From Ruania albidiflava DSM 18029 (GTDB lineage Bacteria > Actinomycetota > Actinomycetes > Actinomycetales > Beutenbergiaceae), in NCBI RefSeq assembly GCF_000421225.1, contig NZ_ATWL01000008.1, positions 115,352 to 179,351 on the forward strand: a stretch of 64,000 nucleotides of DNA, written 5' to 3'. Below, one piece after another: positions 1 through 9,307 of this stretch (the first letter of the stretch is position 1; each line of letters begins with the position of its first letter). Both the position numbers and the translations under genes were made by a program. The notes below the pieces were generated by a model, which did not search any database, was not told the DNA's origin, and was given only the letters and a program-made list of their open reading frames with translations.

Positions 1-317
1 TACCCGGCCACCCCAGCGCGGGTGGCGTTCCGCACCGCGCGCACCATCTGCTCCCAGGTGCCCGGTACCGCCAGCGCGTCGCGACCTTCCACCACGGCGC
101 GCAGCGTGCCGGAGACCAGGTCCGCGCAGGCCGGCGGGCCGTAGGTCCAGCCCAGGCCGACCCGACCGGCGGCCTCGGCCTGGACCACCACCATCGTGGT
201 CGCCTGCCAGGCGAGGGTGCCGTCCGCCTCCGGTGCATCGGTCGGGATGGTGTAGGCGCGGGCGGACAGCGCCTCGATCACCGGACCACCGGCCGGGCCG
301 TCGACCGGGGCGCTCAC
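1..317 (-). CDS. Enolase-superfamily protein (mandelate racemase/muconate lactonizing type), partial
   Basis: Only the first 105 codons are inside the window; the gene continues past the left edge. It starts with GTG at 317-315, overlapping the stop of the upstream gene in a GTGA arrangement, so the two are translationally coupled. The visible part reads as the N-terminal capping domain of the mandelate racemase/muconate lactonizing branch of the enolase superfamily: a segment with ARAYTIPTDAPEADGTLAW, then a strand ending VVVQAEA, then GLGWTYGP. The metal-binding barrel that would define the substrate lies outside the window, so the reaction cannot be named. It is the last visible gene of an operon with a thiamine-diphosphate enzyme and a FAD/Fe-S dehydrogenase, which suggests a role in oxidation of a hydroxy- or sugar acid. 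That role is inference. Confidence 0.7.
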   Translation of the reverse strand, partial: MSAPVDGPAGGPVIEALSARAYTIPTDAPEADGTLAWQATTMVVVQAEAAGRVGLGWTYGPPACADLVSGTLRAVVEGRDALAVPGTWEQMVRAVRNATRAGVAG

Positions 318-2110
318 TTGTCGGAGCCGAGCCCGGGGATGAACTCCTGGGCCTTGGTCTTCACTCCCTGCTTGATCACACCCCACCGGTCCGGGTCCCC
401 TGCGATCATGGACTTGGCCGACTTCACCGCCTGGTCCAGGGTGGCGTGCGGCGGGATCGGCGGGAAGTTCGGGTCGCAGTGCACGTCCAGCACCACCGGC
501 CTGTCCGCCGACAGCGCAAAGTCCCAGGCTTCGCCCAGCTCCTCCGCACTGGTCACCGTGCGGGCACCGAGGCCCAGGCTCTGTGCCCAGCCCGCATAGT
601 CCACATCCGGCAGCTGCTGGGACTCCAGGAACTTCGGCGAGCCGGACATCGCGCGCATCTCCCAGGTGACCTGGTTCAGGTCGTTGTTGTGCAGCACGCA
701 GACCACCAGGCGCGGGTCGGTCCACTCCCGCTGGTAGCGCTTGATCGTGATCAGCTCGGCGAGGCCGTTCATCTGCATCGCCCCGTCGCCGACCATCGCG
801 ATCGCCGGGCGGTCCGGGTGGGCGAACTTCGCGCCGATCGCGTAAGGCACCCCCGGGCCCATCGTGGCCAGCGTGCCGGAGAGCGAGCCGCGCATCCCGG
901 TCCTGAAGCGCAGGTGCCGGGCGTACCAGTTCGCCGAGGACCCGGAGTCGGCCGAGACGATCACGTCCTCGGGCAGCCGGGCGGAGAGCTCGGTGAAGAT
1001 CCGCATCGGGTTCACCGGGTCACCCTCGACGTGCGCCTGCTCGTCCATCGTGTGCCACCAGTCGGCCACGTCCTTCTCGATCTTCTCCCGCCACGAGCTG
1101 TCCTCGCGGGCCTCCAGGTGGCCGACCAGGGCCCGCAGCGTGGTCGCCGCATCGCCGACCAGGTTCACCTCAGTGGGGTAGCGCATCCCGATGAACTTGG
1201 CGTCGATGTCGATCTCCACCGCCCGTGCCTGGTCGAACTCGGGCAGGAACTGCGAGTACGGGAAGCTCGACCCGACGATCAGCAGCGTGTCGGCCTCGCG
1301 CATCATCTCGTAGCTGGGCCAGGTGCCGAGCAGCCCGATCGCCCCGGTGACGAACGGCAGGTCGTCGGGCAGCACATCCTTGCCGAGCAGCGCCTTGGCG
1401 ACCCCGGCACCGAGCCGGTCGGCCACCTCGATGACCTCCTGGCGCGCATCGCGGGCCCCCTGACCGACGAGCATCGCCACCTTCTCCCCAGCGTTCAGCA
1501 CCTCGGCAGCGCGGCGGATCGCCTCGTCGTCCGGCACGGTGGTCGGCCACTCCGCCCCCATCGAGGAGGGCACCATCTTGAACGCGTGCTGCGGCGGGCT
1601 GTACTCCAGCTCCTGCACGTCTGCCGGAACGATCAGCGCCGTCACGGTCCGTTCGGACATCGCCACCCGCATCGCGCGGTCCAGTACGTTCGGCAGCTGC
1701 TCCGGGGTGTTCACCGTCTGCACGTAGGCACTGGCGACGTCCTTGTACAAGGTGTGCAGGTCCACCTCCTGCTGGTAGGAGCCACCCATCGCCGTCCGGT
1801 TCGTCTGACCGACGATCGCCACCACCGGCTGATGGTCCAGCTTGGCGTCGTAGAGGCCGTTCAGCAGGTGGATCGCTCCCGGACCGGAGGTGGCCACGCA
1901 CACCCCGGGCCGACCGCTGAACTTGGCGTACCCGCAGGCCTCGAAAGCAGCCATCTCCTCGTGCCGCGCCTCGATGAACCTCGGGTCGTTGCCGGCCTGG
2001 TACCAGGAGGCCATCAGGGGGTTGATCCCGTCACCGGAGTACCCGAAGACCTTCTGCACCCCCCACTCGCGCAGCCGGTGCAGCAGGTAGTCGCCTACGT
2101 TCTGTGCCAT
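314..2110 (-). CDS. Thiamine-diphosphate-dependent enzyme, pyruvate oxidase/acetolactate synthase-like
   Basis: 598 residues, the usual length for the pyruvate oxidase/acetolactate synthase family. The N-terminal Pyr domain has FGYSGDGINPL and the activating glutamate in EARHEEMAAFEACGYAKFSG. The central domain covers roughly residues 190-330. The C-terminal PP domain has the cofactor motif MVGDGAMQMNG followed about 26 residues later by HNND. The open frame extends 22 codons further upstream, but ATG at 2110 is preferred because AAGGAA lies 8 nt upstream and the protein then begins at the conserved Pyr domain. The gene follows a dehydrogenase pseudogene by 52 bp and overlaps the next gene by 4 bp. 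Substrate is probably a 2-keto acid such as pyruvate. PoxB-like quinone-linked oxidation is possible but not proven by these motifs. Confidence 0.78.
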   Translation of the reverse strand: MAQNVGDYLLHRLREWGVQKVFGYSGDGINPLMASWYQAGNDPRFIEARHEEMAAFEACGYAKFSGRPGVCVATSGPGAIHLLNGLYDAKLDHQPVVAIVGQTNRTAMGGSYQQEVDLHTLYKDVASAYVQTVNTPEQLPNVLDRAMRVAMSERTVTALIVPADVQELEYSPPQHAFKMVPSSMGAEWPTTVPDDEAIRRAAEVLNAGEKVAMLVGQGARDARQEVIEVADRLGAGVAKALLGKDVLPDDLPFVTGAIGLLGTWPSYEMMREADTLLIVGSSFPYSQFLPEFDQARAVEIDIDAKFIGMRYPTEVNLVGDAATTLRALVGHLEAREDSSWREKIEKDVADWWHTMDEQAHVEGDPVNPMRIFTELSARLPEDVIVSADSGSSANWYARHLRFRTGMRGSLSGTLATMGPGVPYAIGAKFAHPDRPAIAMVGDGAMQMNGLAELITIKRYQREWTDPRLVVCVLHNNDLNQVTWEMRAMSGSPKFLESQQLPDVDYAGWAQSLGLGARTVTSAEELGEAWDFALSADRPVVLDVHCDPNFPPIPPHATLDQAVKSAKSMIAGDPDRWGVIKQGVKTKAQEFIPGLGSDK

Positions 2111-2162
2111 CGTCCGTTCCTTCCAGCTCGTGTGCCTGTCGGTCCCTGGAGTGCTCTGTCGA

Positions 2163-5100
2163 TCAGCTGCGGCCACGCAGCAGGCTGCGGGTCGCTCCCG
2201 CGATCCCCAGCAGCGTCCCGGCAGCCAGCAGCCCTGCCCCGGCCAGGGCGGCGTACCGGGCCGGCGCCCCCGGTACCGGCGGCCGGCTCGGCAGGTGCCC
2301 CCCTGCGGCAGGTGCGCTGCTGCTAGCCGGGGAGGTCCCGCCGTCGAGACGGGCCGCGAGCAGCTCGGCCAGGTGCAGCCCCTCCCGACCGCCGCTGTCG
2401 AGCTCGTGGATCTGGGTGCGGCAGGAGAACCCGTCAGCGAGCACAGCGGTGTCCGGGTCCGCCGCCCGCAGCCGGGGCAGCAGCACCTGCTCGGCGCACG
2501 CCTCGCTCACCTCACCGTGCCCGGCGGTGAACCCGAAGTTCCCGGCCAGCCCGCAGCAGCCGGAGTCCAGCGCCTCGGCGTCCACCCCGGCGGCCTGCAG
2601 GAGGCGGGTGTCGGCGTCGAAGCCCATGATCGCGTGCTGGTGGCAGTGCACCTGCGCCAGCGCACGGGTGGTGCCGGCGTCGTCGAGACGAGGGGGCCGC
2701 CAGCCGGGGGAGTGGTCCATCAGCAGCTCGGCGAGCGTGACGGTCGCCTGCTGCAGCCGGAGCACGTCCTGGTCACCGGCGAGCAGGTCCGGTGCGTCGC
2801 TGCGGAACACGGCGGTACAGCTCGGCTCCAGACCGACCACGTACCCGCCGCGCTGCACGTGCTCGGCAAGCATCTGGGTGGTGCGGGACAGCACCCGGCG
2901 CGCGGTGGTCAGCTGCCCGGTGGAGATCCAGGTCAGACCGCAGCACAGCGGCTCGGTCGGGATGCGCACCTGCCAGCCGGCGTCCTCCAGCAGCTCCACC
3001 GCCGCCTGGCCGACGCTGGGGTGGAAGGTGTTGGTGAACGTGTCCGGCCAGAGCAGCACCTCACCACGCTCACCGCTGCCAAGGGGGCCGCGGCCGGCCC
3101 ACCACTGCTGCAACGTGGGGCGTGCGAACACCGGGATCTCCCGGCGCTCCAGCCCGGCCGCTGCCGGGATCACCTCCCGCAGCACCGGTGCGTGGCTGAT
3201 CGCGTTCACCACCGGTGCGGCACGCAGCCGGGAGACCGCCCGGGCGGCCACCGGCAACCAGCCGAGCGCGTAGTCCGCACGCGGGCGCAGCCGGCCGGCG
3301 TAGTGGTGGGCGAGGAACTCGGCCTTGTAGGTGGCCATGTCCACGTCCGCCGGGCAGTCGGTCTTGCACCCCTTGCAGGCCAGGCACAGGTCCAGGGCGT
3401 CGCGCACCTCCGTGGAGCGCCAGCCGTCCGTGATCCTGCCGTCGGAGTGCCCGTTCATCATCTCGAACAGCAGCCGGGCACGTCCCCGGGTGGAGTGCTC
3501 CTCCTCCCCGGTGACCTGGTAGGAGGGGCACATCACCTGCCCGCCCTGAGGGGTCGAGACGCGGCAGTTGCCCACCCCCACGCACCGGGAGGCGGCGCTG
3601 ACGAACGAGCCGCCGTCCTCCGGGTAGGCGAAGAACAGGTCCTGCGGTGCCCGCGGTGACCAGTGCGCACCGAGCCGGAGGTTCTCGTCCAGGTGGTAGG
3701 GGTGGACCACCTTGCCCGGGTTCATCAGGTTCTGCGGGTCGAAGATGTGCTTCAGCTCGCCGAAGGCGGCCATGATCGTCTCCCCGAACATCCGGGGGAG
3801 CAGCTCGCCGCGGCTCTGCCCGTCACCGTGCTCACCGGAGAACGAGCCGCCGTAGGAGGCCACCAGGTCGGCGGCCCGCTCCATGAACCGGCGGTAGGTG
3901 GCCACCCCGTCGGCGGTGAACAGGTCGAACGGGATCCGGGTGTGCACGCACCCTTGGCCGAAGTGCCCGTACAGGCTGGGACCCGCCTCGGAGGCGTAGC
4001 CGAACTCCTCGTACAGCGCTCGCAGGTCGCGCAGGTAGTCGCCGAGCCGCTCCGGCGGCACTGCCGAGTCCTCCCAGCCCTCGAACGTGTCCCGGTGGCC
4101 CGGCTGGTGCGCGGTGGCGCCCAGACCGGCCTCGCGCACCGCCCAGAGCTCGTCCTCGCGCTCTGGGTCGTCGAAGGTCTTCGCATACGGCTCGTGCTCG
4201 GTGCCGTCCAGGTCCGCCAGCAGCTCCTGGGCGGCCCGGTCAGCCTCCTCGGTGCTCTCCCCACCGAACTGCACCAGCAGGTAGCCGGTGCCGCGGGGGA
4301 GCTCGCTGAGCGCTTCGGCGTTCATGTCCTTGACCTGCTCGTCGTGCACCAGGTAGTGGTCCACACCCTCCAGCGCCACCGGCTCGTGCCGCAGGATCGT
4401 CGGGACGGCGTCCGCGGCCGTGGCGATGTCCGGGTACCCCAGGATGACCAGGGAGCGGGCCTGCAGCACCGGCACCAGCGTGAGCTCGGCGTGCAGCACG
4501 GTCACCAGGGTGGACTCGCTGCCCACCAGCGCACCGGCTACGTCGAAGCCGTGCTCGGGCAGCAGCGAGTCCAGGTTGTAGCCGGAGACCCGGCGCGGGA
4601 TGTCCGGGTAGCGGGTGCGGATCTCCTCGGCGTAGTCGTCCCGCAGCCGGCGCAGCGAGCGGTAGATGGTGGCCCGCCGGTCGCCGTGCCGTTCGATCTC
4701 CCGGTACTCGGAGTCGCTGGTGCGCCCGCACTAGAACTGGGCGCCGTCGTAGGTGAGCACCTCCAGCGCCGCGATGTTGTCCACCACCTTGCCGGTGCGC
4801 TGGGCAGAAGCGCCGCAGGAGTTGTTGCCGATCATCCCACCGAGCGTGCAGCTGCGGTGCGTCGAGGGCTGCGGCCCGTACCGCAGGCCGGTGGAGGCGA
4901 GCTGCCGGTTCAGGTCGTCCAGCACGATCCCCGGCTCCACCACACAGGTCCGGTTCTCCTCGTCCACGCTGAGCAGCCGGTGGCAGTACTTCGTCCAGTC
5001 CAGCACCACGGCGGTGTTCGTGCACTGGCCGGCCAGGCTGGTCCCACCACCGCGGGAGAGCACCGGTACCTGGTGCTCCCGGCAGACGGCGATGGCCTCG

Positions 5101-5285
5101 GCCGCCGCGGCCACGGTGCGCGGGACGACCACTGCGATCGGCACCTGCCGAAAGTTCGAGGCGTCGGTGGAGTACGCCGCTCGACTGCCGTCGTCGAACC
5201 GCACCTCACCATCGACCCGCTGGCGCAGGTCGCGCTCCAGGTCCTCCTGCGTCGTCCTTGTTGTGACACCGAGCGTGTCCGTCAA
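2163..5285 (-). pseudogene. FAD-binding/Fe-S oxidoreductase (D-lactate dehydrogenase type), split by in-frame TAG
   Basis: The full frame is 1040 codons from a TTG start at 5285, preceded by GGAGGTG, to the stop at 2163. It is interrupted once by TAG at 4733-4731, after TYDGAQF; the same frame resumes at once with CGRTSDSEY. The N-terminal FAD_binding_4 domain has SRGGGTSLAGQ and GGMIGNNSCG. A flavin-linked oxidase domain follows (SGEHGDGQSRGELLPRMFG). The C-terminal half has 4Fe-4S cysteine sets (CVGVGNCR, CLACKGCKTDC) and two CCG motifs (LCCGLTW, SGCCGLAGNFG). A hydrophobic stretch near the end may be a membrane anchor. Such proteins oxidise D-lactate or other 2-hydroxy acids and feed electrons to the chain. 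Family members often have tryptophan where the TAG lies, so a TGG-to-TAG change is likely. No other lesion was noticed, so the mutation is recent or a sequencing error. Confidence 0.8.
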
Positions 5286-5480
5286 CTGGCCACCTCCACG
5301 GCACGACCTCCACGGTCGCGCGATCGGGATGTGCGCGGCGCAGGCTCCCCCCTGAACCGTGCGTCAGGGTGCCCACGCTAGACGCGTCCGGCACGTCCCG
5401 CAGGTCGTGGGCCCCGGTGAGCACGTGCTGTCGAGCGGTGTGGCCCCCTGCCTCGTTCCTGCGGTGGTGCCGCCGCCGCT

Positions 5481-5547
5481 CTCGCGTTGCCGGTCCTGCT
5501 GGTCGGTGCTTCCATGGCCCCAGGCGAGCCGGTCAAGCCGTCGGCCC
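5481..5547 (+). promoter_or_regulatory. Conserved element upstream of sigma factor gene (copy 1)
   Basis: The stretch upstream of the sigma gene at 5564 matches the one upstream of the paralogous sigma gene at 13596. Shared blocks, in the same order and nearly the same spacing, are CTCGCGTTGCCG, GGTGCTTC, GAGC plus one base plus GGTCAAGC, and CGGC. Only one single-base length difference separates the copies. Conservation outside the coding part suggests a shared promoter or regulator site. No consensus -10 box was recognised. Confidence 0.6.
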
Positions 5548-5563
5548 TCGTGTCCCGCCACAG

Positions 5564-6388
5564 ATGGGGCGAAGCCTGACGACTCGTGCGCGACGACCTG
5601 CTGGAACTCCTCGTCCCGCCGGCGAACGGGAGCGTGCTCACCCTCGCGCGGCGGAGGACCTGCTGGTGCAGCTGCGCGCGGAGACCGACGCCGTCCGGCG
5701 AGCTCCCTTGTACGCGGCGCTGGTGGCCGACCACCTGCACCTGGTCGACGCCATCGCCGCGCGGTACCGCAGCCGGGGGGTGGACTGGGACGACCTGGTC
5801 CAGGTGGGCCGACTCGGGCTGTGCAAGGCCATCTGCGGGTACGAACCGGCGCGGGGGCGGCCGTTCGTCGCCTACGCGGTGCCGACGATCTCCGGAGAGA
5901 TCAAACGTCACTTCCGGGACACCGTCTGGGCGGTCCGCCCACCACGCCGGCTGCAGGAGATCCAGCTGGAGCTGCGGGAACGGGAGGTCGAGCTCGAGCA
6001 GGACCTCGGACGTGCCCCCTCGGACAGCGAGCTGGCCGCGGCCGCCGGGGTCGAGGAGACAGAGCTGCGCGAGGCGCAGGTGGCGCAGCATGCCGCGCGG
6101 AAGGTGTCCATCGATGCACCAGGTGATTCCGGGGTGGCGTGGTCGGAGCGCCTCGATACGCAGCGTGACGACTACGCCGTCGTGGAGGCCAGGCTCGTGC
6201 TGCGCCCTGCTGTGCGTGAGCTGTCCCGTCGGGAGCGCCGGGTGGTCTACCTGCGGTTCGTGCGAGGCTGGACGCAGCAGGAGATCGGCGACGAGCTCGG
6301 CGTGAGCCAGATGCAGGTCTCGCGTCTGCTCAGCCAGATCCTGGCCAAGCTCCGGCAGCGCATCGCGCCGCTGGACCAGGCGAGCTGA
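5564..6388 (+). CDS. RNA polymerase sigma factor, SigB/SigF/SigG family (paralogue 1)
   Basis: 274 residues. It contains region 2 (DDLVQVGRLGLCKAICGYEP, then AVPTISGEIKRHFRD for -10 recognition), region 3, and a C-terminal region 4 helix-turn-helix (WTQQEIGDELGVSQMQVSRLL). This is the group 3 stress sigma type that directs transcription of general stress genes and is usually held by an anti-sigma kinase. The frame is open 195 nt further upstream, but ATG 5564 is chosen because the protein then starts MGRSLTT, matching MGRPMTA of the second sigma factor at 13596, and both are about 275 residues. The ribosome-binding site is weak. No anti-sigma or anti-anti-sigma gene is adjacent, so control must come from elsewhere. 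It runs convergently into a DUF1360 remnant. The catalase gene downstream may be a target; that is inference. Confidence 0.88.
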   Translation: MGRSLTTRARRPAGTPRPAGERERAHPRAAEDLLVQLRAETDAVRRAPLYAALVADHLHLVDAIAARYRSRGVDWDDLVQVGRLGLCKAICGYEPARGRPFVAYAVPTISGEIKRHFRDTVWAVRPPRRLQEIQLELREREVELEQDLGRAPSDSELAAAAGVEETELREAQVAQHAARKVSIDAPGDSGVAWSERLDTQRDDYAVVEARLVLRPAVRELSRRERRVVYLRFVRGWTQQEIGDELGVSQMQVSRLLSQILAKLRQRIAPLDQAS

Positions 6389-6392
6389 GCGG

Positions 6393-6763
6393 TCACGACG
6401 GTTCCAGCCGCTGCAGCGCCGCATACCCGAACTGCAGCGCATCGGCGCCGGCTGCGGTTGCACCTCCTCGTCGACCTCCGACGGCAGAGCAGGGCTCTGA
6501 TACCTGGTCAGCGGTGCTCGCAGCGGGCTGGTGACCGAGTCCTTCGCCAGGGTCCGGCTCAGCCGGTGCGTGGCCACCGTCAGGAGGACCAGGTCGCCTG
6601 GGCGGATGGGTGCCGGCCGCTTCCGCCAGACGATCGTGGCCAGGGCGGCCGTACCCAGGCCATACGCAGCCAGCAGCGCCAGGTACCCGCCTAGCGGGCG
6701 GTGCTCATCCGGGGAGTAGTCGGCCTGCAGCTCGTCCAGTCGGCTCGTGTCGTCGCTCTCCAT
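6393..6763 (-). pseudogene. DUF1360 family protein, internally deleted and frameshifted
   Basis: The frame from ATG 6763 reads about 100 residues typical of the start of DUF1360 proteins: a first hydrophobic helix (GYLALLAAYGLGTAALATIV), then LVLLTVATHRLSRTLAKDSV, TSPLRAPLTRY and EVDEEV. After about 6460 it no longer matches. In another frame the last 21 codons before a TGA at 6393-6395 read AGADALQFGYAALQRLEPS, which matches the usual C-terminus of the family (a helix of the type AxxDFLQxAYA). The middle of the family, including its CPFC motif, is missing. From my memory of the family about 50-60 residues have been deleted, with a frame change. DUF1360 genes are common in actinobacterial stress islands; function unknown. 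It is convergent with the sigma gene, 4 bp apart. Confidence 0.7.
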
Positions 6764-6896
6764 GATGGGGACCTACCCGTCCGAGCGCAGCGCATGCGCC
6801 AGGACCGGGAGGCGTGGTCGGCAGCCGAGCGGGTAGGACACCCAGCATGGCCGGTCGTCATCGGCGTCCCCGACCGAGCGGAGGCAGGAACGATGG

Positions 6897-6995
6897 ATCG
6901 TCTCGTACCCGCTGTCCCTCGACGAGGCTGCGCACGGGTACGACCAGTTCGACCGCCGCCTCGAGGGCTGGACGAAGGTCCTGCTCAAGCCGTGA
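6897..6995 (+). pseudogene. C-terminal remnant of a zinc-dependent alcohol/formaldehyde dehydrogenase
   Basis: A 32-codon stretch ending in TGA at 6993-6995 reads IVSYPLSLDEAAHGYDQFDR followed by a segment ending GWTKVLLKP. This resembles the last strand-helix-strand of zinc-dependent alcohol dehydrogenases of the glutathione-independent formaldehyde dehydrogenase group, which end with a pattern like plsLDEApeaYrxFdxreDGxxKVxLkP. No catalytic or nucleotide-binding part is present upstream in any frame, so only the tail survives. The remaining DNA between 6764 and 6896 shows nothing recognisable. The remnant lies directly upstream of katE. Confidence 0.5.
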
Positions 6996-7019
6996 TCCTC
7001 ACCTCCGGCGAGCGCCGAT

Positions 7020-7044
7020 GCATGCTCTGTGCCGGACCGGGTAG
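7020..7044 (+). promoter_or_regulatory. Possible SigB-type promoter of katE
   Basis: GCAT (7020-7023), a 15-nt spacer, then GGGTAG (7039-7044) resembles the Streptomyces SigB consensus GNNT-N14-16-GGGTAY except for the last base. It ends 9 nt before the katE ATG, so the transcript would be leaderless or nearly so. The motif is short, and chance matches are expected in GC-rich DNA. Confidence 0.3.
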
Positions 7045-7053
7045 GCCGAGACC

Positions 7054-9297
7054 ATGAGCAGTGACGAGCAGAACCGCAAAGATGACCCGGTGGTGCAGGT
7101 GACCATCCCGGGTGCGCCAGGCGCGATCGCGCCGTCTGCCGAGCCGACCGCAGCACGGGAGCCCCCACCCGCCAAACCGGACCAGCAGCCGCCACGACCG
7201 GTGTCCGCGACCGGCCGACCACCCGGCGATGGTGAGCCGCGGGCCCAGGCTGGAAGGCGGCTCACCTCCGCACAGGGGCTGCCGCTGCGGGACACCGACC
7301 ACTCGCTGAAGGCGGGACCACGGGGCCCGATCCTGCTGCAGGACCACCACCTGCGCGAGAAGATCATGCACTTCGACCACGAGCGCATCCCGGAGCGGGT
7401 CGTGCACGCTCGAGGAGCGGGAGCGCACGGGGTGTTCCGTTCCTACGGCACCGCTGCGCACATCACCCGCGCGAGGTTCCTCACCGCAGAGCAGGAGACC
7501 CCTGTCTTCACCCGGTTCTCCACAGTGGTGGGCAGCCGTGGCTCAGCCGATGCCGTGCGGGACACCCGCGGGTTCGCCACCAAGTTCTACACCGACGAAG
7601 GTGTCTTCGACCTGGTCGCCAACAACATGCCGGTGTTCTTCATCCAGGACGGCATCAAGTTCCCCGACATCGTGCATGCCGCGAAACCGCACCCGGACCG
7701 GGAGATCCCGCAGGCGCAGAGCGCCCACGACACCTTCTGGGACTTCGTCTCCCTGCACACCGAGGCGCAGCACCACGTGATGTGGCAGATGTCCGACCGG
7801 GGCATCCCGCGCTCGTTCCGGATGATGGAGGGGTTCGGTGTGCACACCTTCCGCATGGTCGATGCCGACGGCGGGACGACGTTGGTGAAGTTCCACTGGA
7901 AGCCGCGCCTGGGTGCGCACTCCCTGGTCTGGGAGGAGGCGCAGCTGGTCAACGGTGCCGACCCGGACTTCCACCGTCGCGACCTCTATGACGCCATCGA
8001 GGCCGGTGCCTACCCACAGTGGGAGCTGGGCGTGCAGGTCTTTGCCGACACCCCCGAGCAGACGTTCGAGGGTATCGATCTGCTCGACCCGACCAAGATC
8101 GTGCCGGAGGAGCTGGCGCCGGTACAGCCGATCGGCGCGCTGACCCTGACTGCTGCACCGGAGAACTTCTTCGCCGAGGTGGAGCAGGTGGCCTTCCACC
8201 CCGGGCACCTGGTACCCGGGATCGACGTCACCGACGACCCGCTGCTGCAGGCCCGGTTGTTCTCCTACCTGGACACCCAGATCACCCGGCTCGGCGGGCC
8301 GAACTTCGCCCAGATCCCGGTGAACCGGACGCATGCGCCGGTGGACGACATGCTCCGGGACGGCTTCCACCAGGACGCGGTCCACCGCGGTGTGGCGCCC
8401 TACCAGCCGAACTCGCTCGATGCCGGCTGCCCGTTCGTGGCCGGGCAGGAGGCTGCGTTCATCGACGTCCCGCAGGAAGTAGCCGCTGGTCGTAAGGAGC
8501 GCGCTGCACCTGCCTCGTTCGACGACCACCACAGCCAGCCGCGTCTCTTCTGGCACAGCCTGTCCCCGGTGGAGCAGGACCACCTGGTCGCCGGGTACAC
8601 CTTCGAGCTGGGACGGTGCTACGAGGAGGTGGTCAAGCAGCGGCAGCTGGAGTCGTTGGCGCGGATCGACACCGGCCTCTGCCAGCGGGTCGCCGCAGGG
8701 CTGGGTCTGCCTGTTCCGAGCGTTCCCGCTGACCAGCACGCCCTGCCGGTGCAGACCAGCCCAGCCTTGTCTCAGGTGGGGCAACGCTGGCCGGTGGATG
8801 GTCGCGTGGTCGGCATCGTGATCGACGCAGGCACCGACCTAGGAGCAGCCGCCCGTGCCCAGGCATCGTTGGACGAGCAGGGCGTGCTCGCGCTGCTTGT
8901 CGGCCCGCACGGTGGTCGGCTGAGCGACGGGAACTACGAGGTGGTGCTGCAACGCAGCTATCTGACCGCCCGCTCGGTGGAGTTCGATGCGCTGCTCGTC
9001 GCGGCTGGTGGAGCGCCCGCGGCCGACGCTGCGCCACCGCTCGACGCCAAGGCGGGCGGCCTGGCCCCGGCTGGGGTGGAGCCACGCCTGGGCCTGCTGG
9101 TCGGCGAGTGCTGGCGGCACTGCAAGCCGATCGGAGCCTGGGGTGCGGGCCGCAGCGTGCTCACCGACCTGGTCCCGGGGACGGAACGCCCCGGGGTGGT
9201 GCTCGAGGAAGCAGCGGACCGGGTGCTGCCGCAGGTGCTGGAGCTGCTCGCCGAGCACCGCGTCTGGCAGCGGTTCGACGCCCGGTCGGAAGCGTGA
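7054..9297 (+). CDS. katE: Large-subunit (clade 2, HPII-type) catalase
   Basis: 747 residues, the length of HPII-type catalases. It dismutates hydrogen peroxide with a haem cofactor in the cytoplasm. The catalytic histidine is H118 in RIPERVVHARGAGAHG. The distal asparagine is N191 in LVANNMPVFF. The proximal haem tyrosine is Y405 in RLFSYLDTQ. The first 75 residues are a proline-rich low-complexity arm typical of the clade. Residues from about 590 to the end form the flavodoxin-like/DJ-1-like domain found only in large catalases. ATG 7054 is the start. The stop is 10 bp before a GH15 gene on the same strand, so the two form an operon. The neighbouring SigB-type sigma factors fit stress control. 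Confidence 0.95.
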   Translation: MSSDEQNRKDDPVVQVTIPGAPGAIAPSAEPTAAREPPPAKPDQQPPRPVSATGRPPGDGEPRAQAGRRLTSAQGLPLRDTDHSLKAGPRGPILLQDHHLREKIMHFDHERIPERVVHARGAGAHGVFRSYGTAAHITRARFLTAEQETPVFTRFSTVVGSRGSADAVRDTRGFATKFYTDEGVFDLVANNMPVFFIQDGIKFPDIVHAAKPHPDREIPQAQSAHDTFWDFVSLHTEAQHHVMWQMSDRGIPRSFRMMEGFGVHTFRMVDADGGTTLVKFHWKPRLGAHSLVWEEAQLVNGADPDFHRRDLYDAIEAGAYPQWELGVQVFADTPEQTFEGIDLLDPTKIVPEELAPVQPIGALTLTAAPENFFAEVEQVAFHPGHLVPGIDVTDDPLLQARLFSYLDTQITRLGGPNFAQIPVNRTHAPVDDMLRDGFHQDAVHRGVAPYQPNSLDAGCPFVAGQEAAFIDVPQEVAAGRKERAAPASFDDHHSQPRLFWHSLSPVEQDHLVAGYTFELGRCYEEVVKQRQLESLARIDTGLCQRVAAGLGLPVPSVPADQHALPVQTSPALSQVGQRWPVDGRVVGIVIDAGTDLGAAARAQASLDEQGVLALLVGPHGGRLSDGNYEVVLQRSYLTARSVEFDALLVAAGGAPAADAAPPLDAKAGGLAPAGVEPRLGLLVGECWRHCKPIGAWGAGRSVLTDLVPGTERPGVVLEEAADRVLPQVLELLAEHRVWQRFDARSEA

Positions 9298-9307
9298 CGA
9301 GGAGTAC

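Noticed and set aside
4731..4733. TAG as a coding pyrrolysine or programmed readthrough codon
   Set aside because: No pyl genes or readthrough context seen, and the family often has tryptophan at this position; a point mutation or error is simpler.
6831..6836. GGGTAG with an upstream GCGT as another SigB-type promoter
   Set aside because: The last base does not fit, and no recognisable gene follows; the motif is short enough to occur by chance.
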